12,340 nucleotides of DNA from Gryganskiella cystojenkinii (taxonomy: Eukaryota; Mortierellomycota; Mortierellomycetes; Mortierellales; Mortierellaceae): contig JAAAIG010001022.1 in assembly GCA_015852425.1 (NCBI GenBank), positions 1 through 12,340 of the forward strand. The letters run 5' to 3'. The notes under the pieces were generated by a model. It saw only the letters and a program-made list of their open reading frames with translations, had not been told where the DNA came from and did not search any database. Positions within the stretch are counted from its first letter, which is position 1. Each line of letters opens with the position of its first letter. The translations under genes were made by a program, and so were the position numbers. Shown one piece after another: positions 1 to 8,334 of this stretch.

Positions 1-257
1 GCCTTCTTGCAGACCAAGTTGGCATAACGACGACCGACACCCTTGATGTTGGTCTGTGATAGAGTGAAAAAAAGTCCAAACAATAGGCAAGTCCGTTAGT
101 CACTCCGATAACAAACAATACGACAAGTTCGATTGATGAGCTGTAACCGAGATGATGGTCTTACCATGGCGAACATGATCTTGGTCTTGCCCTCCACGTT
201 CGTGTTAAGAACACGAAGAATGTGCTGGAACTGGCCTTTCTCAGGGACAAGGAGAGA
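1..257 (-). CDS. RPS18: 40S ribosomal protein S18 (uS13), 5' part, cut by window edge
   Basis: This is a component of the small cytosolic ribosomal subunit (head region, uS13 family). Two coding exons are visible on the minus strand: 257-165 (31 codons, beginning S-L-L-V-P-E-K) and 53-1 (17 codons plus 2 bases, containing [16 protein letters not shown]). They are joined across a 111-nt intron (164-54) with a GTAAGA donor, a branch-like TGACTAAC at 102-95 and a CAG acceptor. The joined reading matches the N-terminus of eukaryotic S18 (…[11 protein letters not shown]… then IKGVGRRY); the extra GQ before FQHIL is of the fungal type. Exon 257-165 begins in phase 0 directly after an AG acceptor (CAG at 260-258), so the initiator ATG must sit on a separate upstream exon, as in animal RPS18 genes. 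No convincing ATG followed by a good donor was found nearby. The rest of the protein lies left of position 1. Identity is certain; the 5' end is open. Confidence 0.95.
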
Positions 258-1235
258 CTGGTGATGTAGAAAAGTAACGATCGGAGTGGTTGGTTAACAG
301 GCTGATCTGAGATTGAGTCTGATTATATTTTCCCTGCTGCTTTCTCATGAATTCCTCCTGCATTCATCCAGATCGCCGCCATTTCCCAAGATGAAAGGAC
401 AAGTAAAGGGTAGATGTCGATGGACGACAATTTCCGGCAAGAGTTTTGTACAGGATATATCCTTTTTGTCGATGATGAGCCCTGGATGTCACGATGGCGC
501 AGGTTTTGTAGAGATACGATGATCGATGGTTCCGGTTTATTGCCATGTCCCGATGGATGGTTGTCGCCTCTCCCTGTGAATAAAACAGATTTTTGTCATT
601 GTATAGAGACCATATTGGATGAATCGAAAAAGACCGAACTCAGTTTGTGAACCATAAGAATTTTATACCCCTTCTCTTCTTCCTAGTGACTGCCTTTTAT
701 GATTCTTCTTGAATTTGTACGTTGCTCTGGCTGCTTGACCTTGGGAGTCCAGCTTATGACAAAGATGTTTGGCGGTATGGCGAAGTATTAACAAGACCCA
801 CTTTTCTTTGCATCTTCATGTTCGGTCATCCCAACAGCCCACAGAATACTGGACCGCCAACCGTCATGGACGGCGAGCGCCCTACATAGACGTGAGCTTT
901 CCTGGCGCATTGGGTATTCGTCCTCTCGCAGAACACCGTTGTCTATAGAAGAGGAGTTTCAAGGCTTGATAAAAGAGAAAAGGATTTCTTCCTGTGATCG
1001 TCAATGGCATGTCCTTTTGGTCGCAACCATGTGAAGAGCCCCTTTCTGCTACAACCATGATAAAGCCCTCAAGAAGGGGAGCTGCCAAAAATATAAAAAA
1101 AAAAAGACAAGTCGATTTTTTACGTACATATCAATTGATCACATGACCAAACCAATTTTTTTTTCATCCGTTTTGTATTTATGTTTGGTTCACAGCGCAA
1201 AAATCGTATTCCTCCTTTTTCTCTCTTGTTTAACA
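258..1235. other. Divergent region between RPS18 and RPL19; likely promoters and RPS18 5' intron
   Basis: Nearly 1 kb without a convincing coding sequence. Open frames on either strand are short (at most about 78 codons) and show no family motifs, no supporting splice structure and no biased codon use. The stretch must hold the RPL19 promoter and probably the RPS18 start-codon exon, first intron and promoter. Minus-strand ATG-GT combinations that could be the RPS18 ATG exon occur at 613-611 (donor GTCTCT), 655-653 (GTTCAC), 1030-1028 (GTTGCG) and 1058-1056 (GTTGTA). None matches the GTAAG/GTATG donors common elsewhere here. Just beyond, inside the tentative RPL19 intron 1, 1347-1345 (GTATGA) and 1440-1438 (GTGAAT) have better donors but would make the two genes overlap. 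A pyrimidine-rich run (about 1209-1230) directly precedes the proposed RPL19 start, as is common at ribosomal protein gene 5' ends. Confidence 0.5.
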
Positions 1236-2595
1236 ATGTAATTGGAGTGCTTTCCATTCGCACATTCGGGACTCTTCAAGGAAAAGCAACTCAAGCAAGG
1301 AAGAGTCTACCTGGAAGGAGGAGCAAGATGGAAGGCGATCATACCATCAGCGTCACTTGTATATCATCCCGGGGATCATCAGCAAAGGACAATGTTCATC
1401 CATAATCGATTTCCCAATTTCGACATTTGACATTCACCATCGAACCCATCATCTCGAAATGTCGATTTCATCTCCCGGATCCCGTCTCTGAAGAAAACAA
1501 CTCGAAATCATTCCAACCAACGTTATGCTGACGAGACGATTATTTCACTATTTTTTTTTTTCAAATCTACAGGGTTTCTTTGAGCAGTCAGAAACGTTTG
1601 GCCGCCGCCGTCTTGAAGTGCGGACAGCGCAAGATCTGGTTGGACCCTAACGAGGTCACCGAGATTGCTAACGCCAACTCTCGTAAGTTAGCTTGGGACC
1701 CTTCAACAACAGCCAATCTCTCGGGCGATACCACAGCGGAGAGCAATCAGAATAGATCAACATCAACTCCACCGCAGGATCTCGACTCTTTTTTTTTCCA
1801 ACATTCGGGATGAGATAGCCATGGTCTGAATGGCATCTTTCGAAGGGAGGGCGCTTGGTCCTCGCATGATTTTTTTTTCTAAATCAGACGAGCCGGTGCT
1901 GCGCTGTCAGTTTATTCGCATTCGTCATATCAACTTTTTCCAAGTTCAAGGACAACCTCTGGGCCATTTTTTCACCCAGCACTATACTACCACAGACGCA
2001 ACATGGATACTCTTATGGACACTTGGGAAGCCAGGACCTCCAGCTCTCCCTTTTACAATAAGCGTTCTAATCAATACCGGAATCTGTCTTCTTTTTTTGC
2101 ATGTGGGATAATTTTATCACAACTATAGGCCAGAACATCCGCAAGCTCGTCAAGGATGGCCTCATCATCAAGAAGCCCCAGACCATGCACTCGCTCTTCC
2201 GCCACCGCGAGAAGCTCGCTGCCAAGCGTGCTGGTCGTCACTCTGGTACCGGTAAGCGTCAGGGTACCGCTGAGGCCCGTATGCCCACCACCGTCATCTG
2301 GATGCGTCGCCAGCGTGTTCTCCGTCGTCTCTTGCGCAAGTACCGTGAGACCGGCAAGATCGACCGTCACCTTTACCACGTCCTCTACATGAAGGCTAAG
2401 GGTAACGTCTTCAAGAACAAGCGTGTCTTGATGGAGTACATCCACAAGGCCAAGGCTGAGAAGCTCCGTGCCAAGTTGATCGCTGATCAGGCCGAGGCTC
2501 ACCGCAACAAGACCAAGGCTGCCCGTACCCGTCGCAACGAGCGTGTCGCTGAGAAGCGCGCTGCTTTCACCGTTGAGGCCGCCCCCAAGAAGTAA
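1236..2595 (+). CDS. RPL19: 60S ribosomal protein L19 (eL19), complete, three exons
   Basis: This is a structural protein of the large cytosolic ribosomal subunit. The coding exons are 1236-1237 (only AT of the start codon, tentative), 1573-1682 and 2129-2595, giving 192 aa, a normal eL19 length. The split start codon AT|G restores M-V-S-L-S-S-Q-K-R, which aligns with the yeast and animal N-termini (M-x-x-L-x-x-Q-K-R). The second junction rebuilds an Arg codon (C|GC) inside NANSRQNIRKL, a family signature. Later hallmarks are [36 protein letters not shown] and KGNVFKNKR, followed by the long basic C-terminal helix. Intron 2 (1683-2128, donor GTAAGT, acceptor ATAG, 446 nt) is firm. Intron 1 has a firm acceptor (CAG ending at 1572), but its donor at 1238 (GTAATT) is the best of several candidates; AT|GTCGAT at 1459-1460 is an alternative. 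Codon use is strongly biased (CGT, AAG, GTC, GCC), fitting high expression. Confidence 0.95.
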
Positions 2596-2675
2596 ATTAT
2601 TGTTTTTTAAACAATTTTTTTAACAAATTCTCTGGAACCGAAAGAAAACCACAAGTTCTGGCCCAGTCTTTGAGA

Positions 2676-2681
2676 AATAAA
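2676..2681 (+). terminator. Poly(A) signal AATAAA of RPL19
   Basis: A perfect AATAAA lies 81 nt after the RPL19 stop codon, followed by a T-rich stretch. The position suits the 3' end of a short ribosomal protein mRNA. Confidence 0.65.
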
Positions 2682-2717
2682 CACTCCCTGATTGATTGCT
2701 CCTTGCTTATTCCATAT

Positions 2718-2741
2718 TTACATTGTTACATTGTTACATTG
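2718..2741. repeat. Short tandem repeat, 3 x 8 bp (TTACATTG)
   Basis: Three perfect head-to-tail copies of TTACATTG lie just past the RPL19 poly(A) signal. The array is a small satellite-like repeat in non-coding DNA. No function is evident. Confidence 0.85.
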
Positions 2742-2868
2742 GGGTCTATTTTGTCGTGATACGCTATTGCATTGTGAAATTTATCGTCACTTGCTGCCTT
2801 TGCTTTGTATGATGTTTGTGCTTTAAAAGATGTTGGATCGTGTTCACTGTCGTTTGTTTGCTGGGATC

Positions 2869-3135
2869 ATGCTTCGTTTAACGCTCTCTTTGCAATTGTT
2901 GCGCCTGGCTGTCTCGACCGATAGTTTTATCCACAGAGGTTCAAGCTCGGATATTTTGTCTTCGAATTGAGTCTAGTCTGCCCAATTGGTCGTTCCTGAA
3001 GACATCGATACCATTGTTCGATTACACGAACTGCTTCTTGCTGCCCGGGCCGCTATCGCTAACAATCCCGTGAATTCATTCTCCACAAACAACTCTTTCC
3101 GGGGCCACTGGTTGAGATTCGATGGAGCTGAATAA
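2869..3135 (+). other. Unexplained open stretch: two segments in one frame, split by two stops
   Basis: One plus-strand frame holds an ATG-started 33-codon segment (2869-2970, starting MLRLTLSLQL), then TGA, one Val codon and TAG (2974-2976). A 52-codon segment follows (2977-3132, TAA at 3133-3135) with protein-like composition, including VPEDIDTIVRLHELLLAARA and a later GHWLRFDG. The second segment begins right after an AG, so it could be a last exon, but no matching GT donor gives a normal intron: the only GT-AG pair noticed (2939-2976) would make a 38-nt intron. It could be a decayed gene fragment, an alternative exon, or chance. I recognise no family. The stop overlaps AATAAA (3131-3136). 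The adjacent stretch 2596-2868 holds the RPL19 3' end and nothing else seen; 3136-3252 is the mitochondrial S19 3' flank. Confidence 0.3.
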
Positions 3136-3252
3136 AAAAAAGCGATGTGTATATTTTGAAGAAACTTGGTGATGAACGGTGGGTTGTATATATCCTGGTC
3201 TTGTCCGAAGACAGAAAGCAGAGAGAAAGAGACTGTATCCTTCGACTTTGCT

Positions 3253-3510
3253 TTACTTGTTCTTGGTCTGACGGTAGGAGAAACGTTTCCTGGTAGGCGC
3301 AAACTCGCCCAATTTGTGTCCGACCATCTCGTCCGTGACGGTGAGGGGTGTGTAGTCCTTGCCGTTATGGATTTGGAACTTGAGACCAACAAAGGAAGGG
3401 ATGATGGTGCAGGCACGGGCGTTTGTCCGGACGGGGATGCTCTGTGTCAACGCTTGCTTCAAACCGGGCAAAGCCACGAAGAAGGGACCTTTCCATGCAG
3501 AGCGAGGCAT
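3253..3510 (-). CDS. RSM19: Mitochondrial small-subunit ribosomal protein S19 (uS19m)
   Basis: This is the nuclear gene for a mitochondrial 37S/28S subunit head protein of the bacterial S19 family. The single 85-codon exon runs from ATG (3510-3508) to TAA (3255-3253). The whole length is the conserved S19 core: SAWKGPFF near the start, IPVRTNARA around residues 25-33, [16 protein letters not shown] in the middle, and [20 protein letters not shown] at the end. It closely resembles yeast Rsm19, including the [10 protein letters not shown]…TKNK tail. Lysines and arginines of the C-terminal half contact 16S-type rRNA in the family. It has no N-terminal extension, so mitochondrial import probably relies on the basic mature N-terminus. 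It is intronless, unlike its neighbours, and divergent from the fucose synthase gene. Confidence 0.95.
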   Translation of the reverse strand: MPRSAWKGPFFVALPGLKQALTQSIPVRTNARACTIIPSFVGLKFQIHNGKDYTPLTVTDEMVGHKLGEFAPTRKRFSYRQTKNK

Positions 3511-4040
3511 AATGTGTATGTGTAATATGAAGTGATTTGAAATGTGAGGGAGCTGATCTGTAATCGGAGAGTCAGGCCAAAGGTCGGAGAGAAGAGAAAC
3601 GTCCCAGGTTCGAGCGAGAAGATTCGAGAGAGAGTGAGACTATGGGGTGCTATAATGAAGAAAAGCGACTAATGAGAAGGGATGATTAATGTGAATGGGT
3701 AATCTTTTTGATCAGGTCCGATGGTGGCGCATTGAGCAGACTCTCTTCTCGCTCAGTCAGGGTGAGAGTGTCTGCCTATTGTTTACAATTGTACATCAGA
3801 AAAGTGGACTGAGCCCCATGTAACAAAAATCAACGTCACAAACCCCGCTCCCCGCTCAACAGAGCTCAGCTCGTCGAGCAAAAAAATTACATTGCTCAGA
3901 TCCATTTTATTCCACAGGGGCCAATAGTAGTTGGACTCTCAAGCTTTTGAGCGATCGAACTAAAATTATTTATTTCGAGGCACTCGGACATTCATTTCAA
4001 TTCATCATCTCTTTCATCCCATCTCATCCATCATTTAAAC
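3511..4040. promoter_or_regulatory. Divergent promoter region between uS19m and GDP-L-fucose synthase
   Basis: A 530-bp stretch without a credible gene, flanked by two outward-facing starts, so it should hold both promoters. The half next to uS19m is purine-rich (GA-type runs around 3590-3640). The middle holds an imperfect dyad, GCAGACTCTC at 3736-3745 against GAGAGTGTCTGC at 3764-3775, with a TCGCTCAGTCA core between. The half next to the fucose gene repeats GCTCA/GAGCT-type words (about 3855-3900). It ends in a CAT/CT-rich leader (about 3990-4040) with repeated TCATC directly before the ATG, which is likely 5' UTR. No canonical TATA box is clear. The promoter assignment rests on position only. 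Confidence 0.5.
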
Positions 4041-5566
<1,526 letters not shown>

Positions 5567-5607
5567 ATATCTGTTTTTTTTCTTGCTCCATTTTCCTCCC
5601 TTTTTGC

Positions 5608-5613
5608 AATAAA
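5608..5613 (+). terminator. Poly(A) signal AATAAA of the GDP-L-fucose synthase gene
   Basis: An AATAAA motif lies 41 nt past the stop codon after a T-rich run, in the right place for this gene's 3' end. Confidence 0.6.
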
Positions 5614-5943
5614 AAACTACTCTCTTTTTGTTCCTGTCTTAGAAGGAACAAAATAACGCATATCAAATAACTTGCTCTGATGTCAGTCGGACCCAAAGGA
5701 CCTATACCAGGCGCCTCTATTCTTTTTGCTTATATGCTTTGACCATCGTGGACTGTGACAAAAGCGACCATTCTGACTACAGCCACAGCAGCAAGAGGGA
5801 TAGTAGCAGCCATACCTTTATTATTTTATTTCTTTTAGAAAAACCGCTGGGCTGTTTAATTCTGCTTGTGTATTTGGTTTGTTTAAAGGATTGGGGAGGG
5901 AGGTCCTTCGATGTGTATCTTTTTTTTTCTTTTTTTTATATTA
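5614..5943. other. Convergent 3' spacer between GDP-L-fucose synthase and GDI
   Basis: This spacer lies between two facing 3' ends. It holds the GDI 3' untranslated region with AATAAA copies on the minus strand and long T/A runs, and no credible open frame. Nothing else was seen. Confidence 0.7.
5817..5830 (-). terminator. Twin minus-strand AATAAA poly(A) signals of the GDI gene
   Basis: Read on the minus strand, AATAAA occurs at 5830-5825 and again at 5822-5817, about 115-125 nt after the GDI stop. Either could direct 3' end formation. Confidence 0.6.
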
Positions 5944-7948
5944 TCATTCTTGGGCCATCTCCTGCTGCTCCTCAGCCTGGGACTGACGCTGCTTCAAGAT
6001 GAGCTCGTTGCCGGTCACACGCTTGTAGAGATCCTTGACATCGTCGCAGACAGTCTCAAAGTGGGAAGTGGCATCGTACGACTTGGAGACAAAGACGTTA
6101 TCCTTGCGACCATCCTCGAGGGGCTCAGAGATATCAGCAATAGAAACAAACCTATTTTTCACAAAGAAAAAAAGTGGAAGAAGAAAGGAAGAAGATTAGT
6201 AAGAGCATCAAAAATAAGATCAAATAAGCATTAAAAAAACATTTGAGAATAAGCTCAGCAAAAAAGATCACAGCTATGTTTTTTTGATCACATACTTGTC
6301 AACAATGGGTCCAAGAAGAGCAAGACCGGGCTGGATCTCCTCCTGAGGGTTATCGGTCTCGATGATGGTGGAGACAATAGCGAGGTAGTGGTTCTTCTCG
6401 CAGACGTTATGCGAGGCCGAGACTCCGGCAATGTAGATATCGTGCTTGCGTCTGACCTGGTTCTGGGGGATGATCAACTGGATGGAATCGACGTTGTCTG
6501 TGTTGGGGATAGGACCACGGAGCAAGCAGATCGCACGGATCACCCGGTCGACACGGTGGACCTTCTCAGGCGCGTAGGAAGGATCACAGATGACCTGAGA
6601 GCACCTGGCAATCTCCTCACCGCAACGGACGCCGACGACCTTTCCGTTCTCGTAGACAATCTCGTCAACCTTCTTGTCCAACATATAAGTACCTCCGTAG
6701 ATAGCGCTCAAACTATTATGTTTGTTGTTGTTCGAAGCAGTAGCACAAAGATAGATATGTCAGGATTTCAAATGTAGGAACAGTTCACTTTCCTATCAAA
6801 AGTAGAAAAATAACAACCAAGAGACAGATCACATACCGAGCGAAACCCTGGGGAAGCTCCCCGAGACCGTAGAGGGGGTACAAGTAAGGCGACTTGCCCC
6901 AACGAGCCATTGAAGACATGTACAAGGTGATACGCTCAAAAGTCTCGACAGCAGGACGCTCCAAGTAGCTAATTTGCAAAGAACAAGCCGAGTATGAGTA
7001 AGAATGACAGGTTTGGAAAGGTATCCGGAGTTATCCACCAGTAGTTCATTCGAGTATGTGAGCGTCAACGTACGTGTCGTCCAAGTGAAGAGCGAGGGCA
7101 TGTCCGATGAAGTCGATGGTACCGGCCTCCAGACCAAAGTGCCTGTAGACGGCATCCATGAGGACAACATTGATGTTCATACCCTGGTGAGTCGAGGGGT
7201 CGTCCAACTTGTAGTTTTGAACGAACTCGAAGAACTTCTTGGCGCGGCGCTTCTCAAAGAGACCCATCAAGGGAGAACGGACAGCCTCCATTTCGGTAGC
7301 AGGGACCTTGGCGATTTTACCATCACGGTAAACGTACGAACCGGCAATCTGCTTAAATTCCAAGTAGCGGGTGACATCCGTGTGGGTCAAGATCTTAACA
7401 AGCTCTCCGTTGGCCATCATGAACTTGGGGATCAAATCCACGTTGTAGTCGCGATCACGTCCAAGCTCAGAGGCAGGGGTCTCGCCCTCACGGAACTTTC
7501 TGTAGATCTATGGGTTGTAAGAGTATATAAAAAAAAGAGGGTCAGGAGAGTTCTCCCTGGGTCCACTCAGCAATGCTTTGCGTTGTCAGTCTCGCTTTAG
7601 CCTGTTTTACCTGGGTCAAGGTCAATGATGCACTCTCGCCTCCGTAGTAGTCGTTGCGGTCCATGTGCAGGACTTTCTTGCCCTCGATGGACAAGAGACC
7701 GGAAAGGATACACTCGGTCAAACCGGTACCCAAGACAACGACGTCGTATTGCTCATCCTATATTTGTGATAGATGAGAAATGAGACTATGGTCAGATGAT
7801 GTCATCGTTTTGCATGTCCCTTGGTACGATGCAGAGTTGTTCGCAGTCGAGTCCAGTCAGGAGTAGTGGTGGTGAAGTCTGTCAACTCGCTTCCAAAGTC
7901 ATTTGCTGTCAAATGTAAGAAGCTGAAGACACAGGAAATACTGACCAT
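5944..7948 (-). CDS. GDI1: Rab GDP-dissociation inhibitor (RabGDI), six exons
   Basis: GDI extracts GDP-bound, prenylated Rab GTPases from membranes and keeps them soluble for recycling in vesicle traffic. The minus-strand exons are 7948-7946 (ATG only), 7757-7611, 7507-7074, 6968-6837, 6712-6296 and 6151-5944, ending in TGA; the product is 446 aa (mammalian 447, yeast about 451). Introns of 188, 103, 105, 124 and 144 nt have GTCAGT, GTAAAA, GTACGT, GTATGT and GTATGT donors. It begins [17 protein letters not shown], the dinucleotide-fold-like segment shared with Rab escort proteins. [11 protein letters not shown] follows, with Y39. The second signature is [20 protein letters not shown], carrying E232, R239, T247 and M249, equivalents of the bovine Rab-binding platform. 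SYDATSHFE lies near the C-terminus. Split codons restore T195, R239 and K378. Acceptors are TAG throughout. The C-terminus is Gln-rich. Confidence 0.97.
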
Positions 7949-8334
7949 GGTTGATAGTTAGTTGACTGGAAAATGAAAAAAAAGGTGGTTAAAGAAAGGA
8001 GAGAGATGATGAACCGAATGAATGCAACCCCTTCTTTCTTTCTTCGTGGTCGTGACACCGTGACACCAATCGAAAAATGAAGAAAAATGTGACGTTGATT
8101 TTCTCGTCACGGGTCAACCTCCAAGCAAAATTGGGTTTTGTTGAGAGTTTAGGAGGGTTTCGTCAAATTTGCCTATTGAGTGAAAGGGACGCGATTATGA
8201 GCGAGAGAAAGAAAAGAGGTATGGATGGAGGGTGGAGTGGTGAGGTGGCACACAGAAAACGAAATGGTCTTTTTGACCCAACAAAGTGCTGTCTCTGGAC
8301 AATTTTTTCGTATGAGTGCGTTTAATAGTCTTTC
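7949..8334. promoter_or_regulatory. GDI upstream region and 3' flank of the NACHT/WD40 gene
   Basis: This 386-bp spacer separates two minus-strand genes and lies upstream of GDI. It contains tandem CGTGACAC copies (8051-8058, 8059-8066), a CCAAT on the plus strand (8066-8070, ATTGG on the coding strand), and a dyad GTGACG (8089-8094) / CGTCAC (8105-8110) with a CRE-like TGACGT. The rest is A/G-rich, with no convincing open frame. At the far end ATTAAA on the minus strand (8326-8321) could be a weak poly(A) signal for the NACHT/WD40 gene, though it is very near the stop. The promoter role is inferred from position. Confidence 0.5.

Noticed and set aside
414..650. Possible small protein of 78 codons on the plus strand near RPS18
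   Set aside because: No recognisable motif, mixed codon use, and a location in the RPS18 5' intron/promoter region. An ATGATGA box at 471 resembling a C/D snoRNA C box has no suitable D box after it.
882..1088. Minus-strand 68-codon open frame between RPS18 and RPL19
   Set aside because: Short, motif-free and without codon bias. It is better explained as non-coding 5' sequence.
1262..1810. 10-mer ACATTCGGGA in both RPL19 introns (1262 and 1801)
   Set aside because: Dozens of repeated 10-mers are expected by chance in 12 kb, and the flanks are unrelated.
1683..2128. snoRNA hosted in RPL19 intron 2
   Set aside because: Ribosomal protein introns often host snoRNAs, but no C box and D box pair in correct order and spacing was found. 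Nor could a convincing H/ACA hairpin-ACA pattern be seen by eye.
2071..2502. Minus-strand open frame of 143 codons antisense to RPL19
   Set aside because: It lies opposite the L19 last exon, and its Leu/Val/Thr-rich translation is the usual mirror of biased AAG/GAG/CGT codons. It has no family features.
2973..3416. Minus-strand open frame of 147 codons overlapping uS19m
   Set aside because: It is an alternate-frame shadow of the mitochondrial S19 coding region. Its Ser/Thr/Pro-rich sequence lacks motifs, while the S19 frame matches its family along its full length.
7004..7600. Plus-strand open frame of 198 codons
   Set aside because: It is antisense to GDI exon 3 and crosses the GDI intron. 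The GDI reading is fully supported by splice sites and family motifs.
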